Below are positions 10,769-23,300 of a DNA stretch of 64,000 nucleotides, piece by piece; the first letter of the stretch is position 1; each line of letters starts with the position of its first letter. The position numbers were made by a program, and so were the translations under genes. A model generated the notes under the pieces. That model was not told where the DNA came from and did not search any database. It worked only from the letters and a program-made list of their open reading frames with translations. The stretch covers positions 5,208,001 to 5,272,000 of the forward strand of contig NEEC01000004.1 in NCBI GenBank assembly GCA_002189035.1, written 5' to 3'. This DNA comes from Utricularia gibba (taxonomy: Eukaryota > Streptophyta > Magnoliopsida > Lamiales > Lentibulariaceae).

Positions 10769-13466
10769 ATGTTGGATTTCAGGGCATGGAATCGGAGGAG
10801 GAGGTCTGCGGGGAAGAATCCGTTATCTGATAAGCCGAGAGAGGTACCAGCGACTGATACATATTTTATCACAAATTTGTCAGTCTGTTGATTCTTGAAC
10901 CGAGGATGCTTTGTATTTTAACATGATTTACAGGAAAAAGACATTAGAGTGCTGAATGAAAAGCTTTACCCAGCCTTGTCTAGATCACAAGTTGGAAATG
11001 TGGAGGAACTTGCCGCGGGTGCGTTGCTTGTTATTATAATGGAGTAGTTATGAGAGTCTTAGTAATTTACAATCTCAGATCTGAAAATATAGGTCTCGAG
11101 AAGAGCGCCACGGATGCATCCTTGAAAGAAGAACTTGAAAAGATGTTCGCGCAGAGGGCTGCTTCTGAGAAGAGAATGGGTGTTTTGGATGCAGAGGTGA
11201 AAGAGATGAGGGTATGCGGTGCAGCTGTGAGGACTTCAAAAGAGCTTGAGAAACTAAGGATTGGTTTGGAGGAGAATTTGCTGGATACGAGTAAGAAGAT
11301 AGCCACTTTAGACGCGGAAAATGATCAGCTCTGTAAGATTCTATTTGGGAAGGAAAGGGTGATTCAAGATTTAAGGAAACATAGAGATGCGCTACAGGCT
11401 GACTTTAATGCTCTTAAGTTGAGGCTTGAGTCATCTGAGAAACATACAGCTTCCCTGGAATATGAGAAGCTTGTACTTGAGAAGGAGCTTGAAATCCGGA
11501 ACAAAGAAACTGAATTTAGTCACCAAATGGCTGGTGTTGCTCAAAAAAAGTATCAGGAGAGTGTTAGAAAAATTTCAAAACTAGAAGGAGAGTGCCATAG
11601 GCTCCGTCTTCTTGTTGGTAAGAAGTTCCCTGGATCCACCATGCTGATTAAAATGAAGAGTGGAGTTGAAAAACCCGGAAAAGAACTGGTTCAAATCAGG
11701 AGAATGAAATCAGCTCCATCTCTTACAAGTTCAGCGCAATCCTATGTGAATGCTTCTCCTGAGGTGCAAAAGAAACAGATAAAACTCCTGACACAGCAGC
11801 TACGTGCACTGGAACAGAAGAACAGGAACCTCGAGGATACACTTACTAAGAGATCTAGGGAACTTGATCTCTCCAGGTCGATGTATGCTCCTACAGCATC
11901 CAGATTGTCACAGTCACATGGGAAAACTGCTGCAGAACCGGGTAAACGCTTGAAACTCATGCACGAGACTTCTTTAGCAGTCTTATCTGATGTTGGTAGT
12001 GATGACAAAGGAAGCACTGCTGAGTCTTGGGCTTCTGCTTTGATATCAGAGCTTGAATATTTCAAAAATGAAAAGCAACTGGGAGCATTATCCCACCACC
12101 ATACGAAAACATCGAACATGGATTCCATCGACGACTTGGCTGACGTGGAAAAATTCTCTAGTGATAAGAATGCTGTTGTCTCTGCTTCAGCATGCCCATT
12201 TAATGGAAATTCTCCTAGTGAAATAGAGTTGGTAACCAAGTTGCTGAAGAAGCTTTTGCACTACAGCCAACTTTCCAAGAGAAATCCTCATGAGTTATTA
12301 GAAGATCTGAAAGTTCTGCTGGAGAAAAATAGTGTCCCTTATGCAGAGAAGAGTGGAGAAGGATTCACATCAGAGGTCCATGTATCCATATGCAAGATTC
12401 TTAAGCTCCTGCAAGGACTAGGCATGCGATGCCGAGACGAAGGTGCTTCAGAATCATCCATGAATTCCGGCTGCATGGTTCGATTATTTCTATGGAAATA
12501 CGAAGAACTATCTTTCTTATTGGAACGATTCGAGCAAACCTGCAAAGCCTTGCTGACTGGAGCAGCTGATTTGGAGCATTTTGCCCATCAAGTGGCTTCT
12601 GATTTGGAATGGATGATAAGTCACTGTTTTTCACTTCATGATGCCTCAGACGTGACAGATTCAATCAAAAGCCATCTAAATTGTGAAGAATCAAGAGTTC
12701 ATATTGATCTTCAGGATAAAAATGTACCTTCTGTCTCCATAGTGTCTTCTGCAACAGGCCACCACATTTCTTCCTGTGCAGCTAATGCTGTAGAACAAGG
12801 AGCGACATCAAAAGCCGATGACCAGTCGAATACGATCGCCACAAGTGCAGAGCCTGGCGCAAGTCACTCCACTGTTGCTGAAGAGAAAACCATAGCCCCC
12901 GCAAATCAGATGAAGGTTGAGTTAGAAGAAGTGGGAGAAACATGCCATGAGCAACATGTACAACAAAAACAGTAAGAAACAACAACTCTACTCTTCATCG
13001 TCTATTTCGATTTTTCAATGACTTGTTTCGCCATTGCAGTGTGACAATCAAGGAAGTTCCAAAGGATGACAAACAACACAGAGAACAGCTAGTAGAAAAT
13101 GTAAGTTTTCAGGGATTTCAAGTAAACTGCATGGTACTCAAGTTTGATGCACACTCCCAACTTCAGATGCAGGATCCGGAGATCGTTGCAGCTCCAAGAA
13201 TACTTGAACGGGAAACTACCATAACTTCCAATCCCATTCCTGACCAAGCTGCCACCCCCTGCTTCCCATCTCCTGTAAAAATGGTTCGAAAGCAATCATC
13301 CCTGCTAGAAAAAATGCTTGCCGAAGATCGAGCAGATCTCCCGAGTCCACAAGACTCCAGTCCTTGCAAGAAAAATGCAGACAGAGGCATCTTCACCAAG
13401 TTATTTGGGCGACAAGTGAAAACTGGAGATAAGAAAGCCCTTATACCAAGCTTCTTCAGAATGTGA
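10769..13466 (+). CDS. FPP: Filament-like plant protein (FPP), long coiled coil
   Basis: Exons 10769-10843, 10934-11018, 11093-12971, 13040-13100 and 13167-13466 join in frame to 799 residues, with no break. The FPP hallmarks are present: an N-terminal WNRRRR basic patch with SDKP, then EKxIxxLNEKLYxAL, a coiled coil of several hundred residues with LEKELEIRNKETEF, KISKLEGECHRLRLLVGKK and the later SWASALISELEYFKNEK block. Arabidopsis FPPs are microtubule/endomembrane-linked coiled-coil proteins; FPP7 is the closest by recall. The early part is shorter than usual: the QEA(I/V)xGWEKAE segment is reduced to EELAAGLEKSA. The C-terminal end, GIFTKLFGRQVKTGDKKA, is basic. The gene converges on the F-box gene with 149 bases between stop codons. 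Confidence 0.9.
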
Positions 13467-13614
13467 ACAACCAAAGGATGTAATCTTTCAACTGTAGAGG
13501 GAAGGCATGTACACAAATGTTGTTATTCGAATCAATACATAATATTACATGATCTGTAAATCATCAAATGACTGTAAGCATAATCCACAGCAGCTTGCTC
13601 TCTCTTCTGCAAGC

Positions 13615-14780
13615 TCATAACATCCCATAATTCCCTGTTCCTTCAGTAAGTATCCTCAGAAACGGATTGATTACGCGGAGGCATACGAAGCAGTCGAGCG
13701 GTACTCGCAAACCCCATACCTTGATGGATTCGAGTTTTCGACATCTATTTACAAGAGCAACAAGCCCATCCTCTGTCACTTGGCGACATCCCCACAAGAC
13801 AAGGTTCTGGACAGAGCAAATACTCCTCAATACCAAGGAAGTCAAAGTTGATCCAGTTCAGGAAGCCAGATGGATTAAGGAACTTACCTTCAAGAAAGGA
13901 CAGTGAAACGAAATGGCGAAAAGGGATTCGTCTGTGATGAATGTAGCTCCAATGTTGAGGTGTTGAAGTGAACTGGCCTGTGACATCTGCAGTGGAAAAA
14001 TCAACATCTTAAAGCTAAAAAACCAGACATAGAAGCTGTTCTGTGCTTCTATAGAGCGCTGATATTTGTACCAGTTGGATGACTCCCTTGTCTGTAATTC
14101 CAGCTAACCCCAAAGAGACAATGAAACCAGATTTCTGGTACACTTTGCCTTGCACAATTGCTCTAGACCATCATCTGTAATTCGACAGCCCCATTTCGTC
14201 TTCGATCTGCAACCCGATACAAGCTAACAAACCTTGAGTTCTTGTATTTCACCAGAATGCAACAAGGGAGCATGAATCAAAAAACATTAGCCATCTCTGC
14301 AATTACTAACACAGCATTCAACTCAATTCACCTCATCTCAAACTCTATCTAGCACAGGTGTTAATCAAGGAAAGACAAAAACTACAGACTGTTTGCCTCA
14401 TCTTAAGGAGGAAAATTCAGATAGGCATAGAGAATAAAACCACAAAGAGCGTACATGTCAAGGTCCTTCAACCCATAAGCCAGCGAAACAAGTCTTATGG
14501 TGGACTCATCATCTGTTTTCCAACCGGAAAAACTCAATTTCTCTCTTCTTGCCCAGGATTCCTTCACTCCTTGCTTCCATTTCCGGCAAACCCCACTTGC
14601 CCTATAACAACAAGAAGCACATGCCTTGAACTTCGAAGTAAAGAAAACAGAGCTTTGACCTTTAACCAAGAATTGAAATTACTGGGCTATGTCTTTGAAG
14701 CTAATCATCAGAGTAAATATATGGGCGAGCAAATCAATAGGCAGCCTATCAATTTCTGCTTCATGGTCTTCTCCGCTCAT
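13615..14780 (-). CDS. F-box/LRR protein like At5g67140, with one frame break
   Basis: Probable substrate adaptor of an SCF ubiquitin ligase. Minus-strand exons: 14683-14780, 14455-14601, 14072-14206, 13888-13977 and 13615-13806. Exon 1 gives MSGEDHEAEIDRLPIDLLAH (F-box start), exon 2 ASGVCRKWKQGVKESWA (F-box end), then leucine-rich repeats: RITDDGLEQLCKA, LNIGATFITDESLF, LVLWGCRQVTEDGLVALVN. The small size and the order of repeats match Arabidopsis At5g67140 closely. In exon 3 the sequence CTTTGGGGTTAGC encodes SLWG then stop; the family needs SLWGLAGITDKGV, which is restored on the shifted frame, so one T is missing near 14105. The splice sites and the rest of the frame are sound. I favour an assembly error over decay. 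Confidence 0.82.
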
Positions 14781-15304
14781 GGCTCCCAACACCTGAAACA
14801 CAGAAACTGGAAAAGAGAAGCAAAAAAGTAGAGAAATAGGGAGAAGGGTATCAATGGCTAGTGACGAAGGAAGAAGAAAACAAATAGCTCTAGAATCTAG
14901 AGTTAGAGAGATGATCACATGTGGCCATCTTCACGTCAACTTCCCTTTTCTTCCATTTTTTGGATTCTCGGATCAAAAGTCAGAATCTCTCAACAAAAAG
15001 TAAATGCAAAATTATTACATGAAATTCCACAAGGATCAAAATTATTCCCAACATGCTGATTCTTCTTCTATTGCAAGAACAGATCCTTGTTTTGAAGGAA
15101 TCTGAAATTCGAGTGGGATTCATCACGCGCGTGCCATAGTTTCCGCTATCCAGCGCGTAGGCCACGGCCGCCACAGGCAAACGGTGGCTTCCGTCCCGTT
15201 CCGTTAAATGTAACAGAAATTCTCGATTATTATAATTTACGATATATAAAAATACTGAAACGCAGAGGCGAGGTCAGCCATTTCAAGACGACAGAGATGC
15301 AGAG
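14781..15304. other. Intergenic: F-box gene promoter and remorin 3' region
   Basis: No gene seen. It holds the 5'UTR/promoter of the F-box gene (read leftwards from 14780) and the 3'UTR of the remorin gene that ends at 15305. Confidence 0.5.
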
Positions 15305-16690
15305 CTACACCCTTCTGAAAGGAAGGAATTCGCTGAGCCGGCGAGGCTTCAGACGAAGACAACATGGTGATGAGGGAGAAGAAGGAGAATGGCCTTTAGA
15401 CAATGCAGCCCTCATGGCTTCTGCTTTCATCTGCGAGCTTCTTAGCTTATTTGTTATCTTGTCCATTGCTGCAGACCTCTTCTTCTCCAAATTCATCTGT
15501 TTATCAACAAAAATACCACATTCTTGCTACTGCGCCATTTGGGTCTGTAATAAGAGCGATGTAAGAGTAATACGAACCTCAAGTTCCCTTACAGCAGCCT
15601 CGGCTTTAGCCTTCTGCAAGTTCTCCCAGGCAGTGATCTTGGCTTCCTCTCTTTGCAACCTGCGATCCATGTGAAATTTCAATCTTTGGAAAATGATGTG
15701 TGTGATCATCTCAAATTCATCAGAAAACAGTACTTGGAAGTGTTTCTTGATGCCTCAGAAGCAGCATTCCAAGACAAATTCAGACCCAGAACCTCGCCCG
15801 GTCCCTTGTTCATCTTCTCTCGTTTCCGTCTCCACGATGAATTCACTCCTTTATCAACCTGAACATCTCTGATCTCATCCTTGAACAAGCAGCCGCCTGT
15901 AGCGGAAGAAAAACCAGAGAAAGAAAGTCTTCCTCTTGGAGACGAAGTTGCACTTGCTGGACTCATTTGGGTTCCCACGTCTCTAGAGTAAGCAGACCTT
16001 TCTTCATCCTTGAATTTACTATCTGATCATGAAGGCAGGAGACTTCATTACACAAACATGATTAAAATACTTTTGTAGTAAAGTTGAAGTACCATGGGAA
16101 CAGGGGACCGAATTTTCAGCAAGCAAATCCGACAAACCAGTCAGGCTACTGCTTCGCACTATACCAATCTCAGAATTCGATGAATTATCAGACATTGCGG
16201 TGGTATGTTGAAGAGGTGGACCATCGGGAGCAATGGCGAATGATGAATTTGTTATGAAAACTCTGTCATCACCTCCGCTGCCAACAATCGCCGGCACGGC
16301 GGGCGAAAATTGGGACAGAAATTCTAGACCTGGGGGCGGAGCCAGGGGGCCACTTTTGGATTTTGGCCGAGTCTGCGGCTGGGAAGCGGCGGCTTTACCA
16401 GGATTGACGGCGGAGAGTGGGCTTGTGATCCATCTCTCAGCGTCGTCCCATTTTGAAGGCAAAACTCTGCCACTATTGAAAGGCATTAAAGCAGAAGAAC
16501 TTATCTGGCTCCGGGAAGTTCCGGGAACCGGAACTCTCTCGGAACTCCAAGATTTCGGCAGTTCGGCGCCGTTGAAATCACCGTATTCTGGGGTTCCTGG
16601 GCTGGTGTGGACGCCGGAATATCTCAATGACCCAGAATTCTTCCTCATCATTACACGAATATCAACAACTCCTCCAAATGCTCGAAACAA
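15305..16690 (-). CDS. Remorin family protein (long N-terminus, At1g67590-like)
   Basis: Plasma-membrane nanodomain scaffold. Minus-strand exons 16093-16690, 15734-16022, 15578-15683 and 15305-15496 join without a break to 394 residues. The variable N-terminal half has SPGTPEYGD, a tryptophan/serine patch and WDDAERWITSPLS, a motif of long remorins, followed by RDVGTQMSPASATSSPRGR. The C-terminal remorin domain is MDRRLQREEAKITAWENLQK, then KAEAAVRELEMNLEKKRSAA and KLRSSQMKAEAMRAAL, predicted coiled coil, ending in a basic tail RLKPRRLSEF without the cysteines of the usual membrane anchor. The start could be Met-1 or the MM pair at codons 14-15; I used the longer form. The same region of the plus strand is open at 16233-16772, but that is a shadow. 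Confidence 0.88.
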
Positions 16691-19222
16691 CCATTGCTAT
16701 TGGGAGAAGAGAATCCGCCATTTATTTCCTTCTGCAACCACTTGCCAGCAAATCAGCACACCCCCAAAATAAAATCCCCCAATTTGTGCAACGCTTTCTC
16801 CACCAAATCCGATTTCCTTCGCTCCAATCCACATACAAAAACGAAATGCAGCTTCTTTCAAGCAACTGTCCTTAGTTCCGTTTCATCCCCCAGATTCGTA
16901 CAGCTTCTACGCACAAACCTCATGACCCACAACCCAAAACCCCTACGAACACACACACAAAAAGTAAAAATAAAAAGCAAAACGTTCAACAATGACGGGG
17001 GAGACACCGAAGCCAGATTCTTCACAGAAGATGTGTGTGAACGAACAAGTCGACAAAGAGTCAGAAACAGCAATTTGACGAAGTAATTATGGACTGCACG
17101 CACAGAAGGGCGGCTGCGGCATCTGTTTCAATTTGCATTTATGAGACGTGAGCCCTGTCAGAGAAAAAATTGGTGAAACATTATCATAGAAAACAAGGAA
17201 AAAGCTTCAATCTTGCTGCCACTGGGTACCTCTCCAAGGCCTCCCCAAGAAACTTACCCCCACCACCAATTTGAACAAGAAGCAAAATCATTTGCTATCT
17301 TTCTCAGGAAAAATCCGGTACCTTTCATGGCAAAAAGATACTCGAAAATAACTCAACGAAAACTACATTCCATGTCCCTTCATTCACGCATTCCGGTGAA
17401 TCCACCGCATAAGATCATATCTTGCACGTGAGCAACTACAACATAACATGCTCCAAAATACGCATTTGCTGAGAACATAGGAGATATTTAGAAATTAATG
17501 AAGTTGGTAGTTGGTCGTCGTCTTTCTTTCTCTCTCTCCATATATATATTTTTTCTTTTGCCCTTGTGATGATAATTTCTCGTTCCACCGGCAAACCAGA
17601 GGGTGAAGTTCCGACTTCCGGTGGGTGTAAAATGAACAGAACACTGATTGGGTGTACGGGCTAGAATTGGACAGATGGGCCCCCATCAACGTGGATTTGG
17701 AAAGATACTACAAGCCCAGGCCCAAACCATGATCTTGGCCCATTTAACTCTCCACTAGTTAGAAGTAATGGGTAAAAATCGGAGGTTTTCGAGCCATCAT
17801 ATCACAACAGTTGGCGAACGTCTATTTGTTCCCTTCCCACATCCAACCACCGAACATGGATGTAAAACGCTGTCGATTTGTTAACTTTTTTCACAATGTT
17901 TTAAAATCAACGAGTTCAATTTATTCAAAAAATTTTAAAATATTATTGAGAATTATTGAATTCAATTCCATCTATTATAAAATATATTCATCCACCCATT
18001 CGGAATGATCGTCATGTGACAAGATGCTTCTAACAATTTTCTCCATCTTCCCTCGTCCCACGTATCGTGCTTGGACATAAGCGAACTAAAAGACAGAAGC
18101 ATCATCCTCGTCACTGTGTCCACACAAAAGCCAATAACTGATACCCCCTCCACCCACCATCACAAGTCTCCATTTTTATCAACCCAATGAATCAAAAGCA
18201 GTTTAAAAGTGATCTCGATGAATCCCCACGTCTGAGATCCCTGAAATCACTTACCCTTTTCAATTTACCCCCACCCAGAAGAGCAAGAGCTGTGTGAGGG
18301 AGACTCTCATTATGGAAGATGCCTACGAAGCCAATGGCACATGCGGAGGGGCCAGCCTCGTCTCCGCCTTGAATGTGGCCCACCACTAAAACAAATTCAT
18401 CAACCAGGACAAGAATGGACCGGACCACTAGTATCGCGTCCTCTTCCTCACCTTTATCCTCTTCTTCCCTTCATAAATCCAACTTCTTCTCTGTACTCTT
18501 CCTCTATCCCAGTCAAAAGATCATCACTGCCTTGTTTGCTTCTCAATGGCCTGCAACTTCTCAGCAAATGGAAGATTTATCCCTGTGGGTAGTGTGGTTT
18601 GTGCCTAAAGGTGGTAGTGTTTTGGAAGGGTGCATGTGAAAAAAGGAGGATGTGGATGTATATGGGGAGGTGGTCCAGGCTCCCAAGGCACTATCTTTAT
18701 TCTCAGCTCACATGGGGGACCGTTGCTTACACGGCAAGGTGTGTTTCTCTCACAGGAGGTGAAAATGGGTGAAAAGGAATTTCAACTTCCCCTAGTTTAC
18801 CTACTTGTTGACGCTTGAAAGTTCACTTCTACTGAGAAACAAAGCGATGTTGCTTGCACATAGAGGGCCAGTGGAGGTGTACTGTTGCTTCATGTGCAGT
18901 GGAGTAAATGCATGGAATAGGAAAAAGGGAAGAGAGGAAGAAGGGGATTTGTAGCTGGGGGATGTTGGAAAGGGAAACTGATTGGAATCAGCGCGGTTTC
19001 TGGGTTTCGGGGTTTGGGTGAAAGCACCCGTCCCATGGATCGGACCTGCCTGCTTTTGCGGCTCCCAAGTGGAAAAACCAAATCAGATAGAAATATTAAT
19101 ATACCGAATTTTCATTTCTCTGAATCACTTCCCAACAGATTTGTAGAACTAATCAGCAGCTTTTATTCATCTGGATGCTCATTAGAGAAGAAGATGGAGG
19201 ACGAGAGTGTGCTGGTTCTAAT
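16691..19222. other. Intergenic DNA, 2.5 kb
   Basis: The left part is the remorin promoter/5'UTR. I found no gene, tRNA or conserved protein. Open frames at 18192-18640 are overlapping on both strands and low in homology. GGCCCA motifs occur near 17680-17740. Confidence 0.5.
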
Positions 19223-20074
19223 TCATGGCTGCAAAGGAACCCACTCAAAGCGTCCTTCCATCGGTAAATCTTTCTCTATGTCGTAGTTGTACCTGTTTAG
19301 ACGTAAAGCGTCACAATCAAATGCTTGCGGAGTTAGAGGAGGATAGTTTTAGAGTGACTGAGTGAGTTCTACTTGTCAAGGAACTCCTTGCGGAGCTGTT
19401 TTTCAGCAGCAGCGGTAAATTCTTCTAGTTCTTCTTCAGAAGGCATTTTTATCTCTAGAGCACACTTGGATTTACGCGTCTCCGCCGCAAAGTCGGAGTC
19501 GGACACGGTGTCGCTTGGATGTATCGGCATTTGTCTTCTGCAAAAATGCGAGGATGTAGTGAATGCTCTAGAAATTTGACGGTTACTTGCGAAACTTGAT
19601 AGTAGAAAGAGTGATCGGATGATTGATTACCTCTCGCCGGAATCCACGGCAACGACCGCCGACATAGAGAGCAGATTGTCAGTAACCTCGTTCTCCTAAA
19701 AATCAATACGAAAATTCAAAGCAAAGGCAGTTGAATTTTCAGAAATTAAAGGAGAACTCCATTAAATGTAAAGGGCACACAGCAAGCAACGTGATCATCG
19801 GAAATTTTAAAAAATACTATACCTCCAGATCAACGAAGTCCTCAACTACGTCTCTACCTCCGTTACTTGAGCAACACGATGCCAAAACGCCGTCGCTTTC
19901 ACCGCTACAACTCTCCGATCGCGCCGACGAACCAGAGTCCTCCTCCTCCGCCGCTGATACGCGACGACTTTTCACCTGTGAAGACGTCGTCGTCGATTCC
20001 GATTCATCTTCTCCGGCTTTTCTCTTTCTCCCCGCCGCGGTCGCCGTAGCCGTCATTCCGGATTCCGATTCCAT
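19223..20074 (-). CDS. KRP: KRP/ICK cyclin-dependent kinase inhibitor
   Basis: Nuclear inhibitor of CDKA-cyclin D complexes. Minus-strand exons 19823-20074, 19631-19695, 19373-19537 and 19223-19292 join in frame to 183 residues. The C-terminal CDK/cyclin-binding domain is complete: KMPSEEELEEFTAAAEKQLR, then KEFLDKYNYDIEKDLPMEGR and FEWVPLQP. Upstream motifs SQVKSRRVS and SCCSSNGG with VEDFVDLE are also KRP features. The ATG at 20074 is the first AUG after the TATA box (none lies between about 20280 and 20074) and has a strong context (G at -3, G at +4). The protein therefore lacks the N-terminal GKYMRK-type motif of many KRPs and resembles the short KRP6/7 architecture at its start. A lysine/arginine cluster GRKRKAG near residue 17 may be the nuclear signal. 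Confidence 0.9.
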
Positions 20075-20305
20075 CCCCACCGTCTGCTACAAGCCTGGAG
20101 TTCTCTTTCCTACGATCCGTGCGACGGCGAGAGCACAGAGAATGCTAGTACGGTTACGTAGTGTGGCGGAGATAGCCAGAGGAATGAACTGCTTTTCCGC
20201 CTGCTTTTTCTGCCACGAAAGTATTTTTTTTGCTGAAAATCGGAAAAGGCGAATGTCTCTCTGTGTGAGAGTGAGTGGTGACGGTGACGATGACTGAGAC
20301 CTTTA

Positions 20306-20313
20306 TAGGCACT
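20306..20313 (-). promoter_or_regulatory. TATA box of the KRP gene
   Basis: On the minus strand TATAAAGG lies about 235 bases upstream of the KRP ATG, giving a leader of roughly 200 nt that is free of upstream ATGs. Confidence 0.55.
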
Positions 20314-23300
20314 GAATCCGTTAACCCGTTTGCAGATTACGTGCTTTTCTCCGTTAACCCTGACGGAAAAATTTGAAAGCCTCCGTTACGCAGATCTACC
20401 GTGTCAGCGTAACTCTTTCCACTTATTACCATTCAATTCCAATAATTATCATAATTATCAGTGCTTTAAACTTAACCCACAAATACACCTGACCTAACAA
20501 GGGTTTATCAATTTTTTTAAAATCATTAAAAAAATCATAAATTCCTAATTCAGATCCAAAACCATTCAATCACAATTCATTCGTAATTTTATTGAATTTA
20601 ACTCAATCATTATCATGAACGATACTTGATTATTATTATTATTTTTTGAAGGAAAAATACCTCATACTTGATAAAAATACACTCTTCTAAAAATAGAAGA
20701 GTTCAAATTTACATAGAAGAATATATATTAAAACAAAAAAGTAAAGTCGCATGTGTCATAGTTACTTTACTATAATACCCTTTTAATATTATTAAATATT
20801 AAAAATCATAAACTTCACACGTGTTGACGTAATGAGGTGGACTGGGCTAGGTTAAGTTCATAGATGTTGGGAGCCATGGGTGCAACCCCATTGAATCTCA
20901 GGGCCACGCGTCGCCTATCCGTCAGACGTTTATTAATATTTTATAATTAATTTAACTCGTAGAAAAAATGTTATTAATTTTAATTGGCCCCATGAAATAT
21001 CTTGCTCAGATTGCATTTTATAAATGAAATTTAAAGGATATTTTAAAAAATCAAAATCCTATCGTATTTACAAATATTAATTAAATCAATTATTATTTCA
21101 TTTTTATTTTGAATCAAACACATCCATATCCTACGTGCCTCCTCTCGTATGGTGCGGTGGGTAGAATGGTAAATGGTGCCGTGCCCCGTACCGAAAAGAT
21201 GCTGCTTGCGATGGAATTGTAGCATATGGGAGCCTTTTTAATTCTGATGTTATAAAAATTAAATAAATCATATAAATCGGATTAAAAAAGAATAAGAAAA
21301 GGTGGGAGAGGACAATGGAGGAACGTGCGTGGTCCGAGAAAATAGCCGTTACTGCACAATGAGCCATGGCGATGCATGGGGATGGGTACTATTGTTTGAC
21401 ATCATCATTCATTGGGGCGGCCCACATGCACATGTGGGTCATATGGATGGCCCATCGTCCGGCCGCATGGTCCATGTGCATGCGCTTGATGTGTACATGA
21501 GCCGTGGGATGTCTCCATGAGCTTTGTGCCCAGCGCTCCACGCCATACAAGGATCCTCAATAAACAGCCGTGGGACGATAACTAGTAGTCTCTATGCTTC
21601 ACTAGATGCGAATTGTGGAAATTCAGAATACGATGGATTGGTGAACATATATGAATTTCAAATACATAAAAAATGTAAATCACAATAAAAAATAAGATAA
21701 TAATTTATAATTTTGTATATAATTTATTATTTTAATTTTTATTTTCGTATGTGATATTCCTTGTTTTAACTTATCCATTCATGTTGGCGGGCATGTTCCT
21801 TGAACCAGGGCTCAGTGCCATTTGTCTTTTGGGAAGAGGGATTCACCCCATCCAACCTCCTCCTGTCGTTTCTCTTCTGACCATTTGAAGTACCATTTGT
21901 CCATTCTTGTTATTACAGTGGTGGACAAATGTGCACAAGTTGAGCGCACAAGGACACGAAAGCACATCAGGCGTATTGAAGTTATAGACCCGGACGCATT
22001 TAGAAAATCTGCGTGCACCTTTTCTTACCAAGGAGGAGGACAGTGTTTATAAAATAGTTCAACAAGTGGATGTTAGAAATGTGGAATGGTTTCACTGACT
22101 CTTTCTGGGCGGCCCAAATAGGGAGCTTTCGTTTGTGGGGTTTATGGACTGGGCCTGAGAGCCGGCCGACAGGAGGGCGTTGGAGGATCCTCATGAGATC
22201 CAGAAACTCCAGTAGCAGATTTTAGATGAGAACACAGTTTTCGAAATGCAACACATTTTCAAATGCTGTTCCTCTTTGTCCTTGCAGAATAATGCAGGCC
22301 AAATGTAAAGAATCGTCGCAGATCCCATTCGGCTAGCCTGTCACCGAAGATGGTTGGCGACGATGGAGGTCTCGGTGAAACACGGCGGCTTCTCCTGGAT
22401 CCGGCGAGAGTTTGCTGGGAGGAACCCAGTGCTGCTTTGCAATCCGGCACGTACCCAGAAGCCGTCCAGATAACAACATACCATTCGTCCAGGCCATTGA
22501 TCTCAAGCTCCAAAGAAACGGCGTTCGTTTCAAATCACCGATTTTAACGGATACGTGCGCTTCCTACAAAAACCGAGAACCCCCTTCGTTTTTATAGTGG
22601 GGCAAGCAATGGGGCAGAGGGTACTGACGGTATTTCACATAGTAAATATCCCGTACCTGGTTGGCTTGCGCAGGCGGAGTCTAGCCGTTGGATTAAAGGT
22701 TCATCCAACGGTTGCATCACGATCGCTTAATTTCGGTTAAATTTTCAGAAATTTGATCATTTTACTAAAAATTTGCAAGAAATTTCAATTTCTAAATCAA
22801 TTTCGAAATTTAAAATTTTTTCCCAAATTCAGAAATTACCTTTTGCCGCATTTAATCCCGACCCGGGGAAAAGAAAGGTCCGCCCCGGATCCGACTCAAT
22901 CATTCAAATTACTAAAATAGAAACCATCCTTAGGCAGAAAGCTAAAAGCGAATATTTAATTTAAATTAATATATAGTCTTATGAAAAATTAATGACATGA
23001 TCAGGACAAATACACAAGATTTAAGATTCTTACCCAAAAGAATTAAAATCATTTTAAAAAAATAGTTATTTTTTTTTCTCTCTTACATATTACGATTGTA
23101 ATTTCATTATTGAGAATGATCAAATCATTGAAATTTCGTAAAACCCAAATTTACATTCATGTTCTCACGGTCTAATGCATAGGATGATCATTTTGAAAAA
23201 ACTTTTTATTAGGATTTAAAATTTTAGAGTTTAGTATTTAGGGTTTAGATTTCAATATCCTATCCAATTCGTAACCCAGTGGCCTCTAAATTCCGGATTC

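Noticed and set aside
16233-16772. 179-codon plus-strand frame
   Set aside because: Antisense to the remorin exon 1, which has clear homology and clean splicing.
22259-22533. Minus-strand frames of 66-84 codons
   Set aside because: Two overlapping frames, no domain, no convincing intron partner or stop context; left as intergenic.
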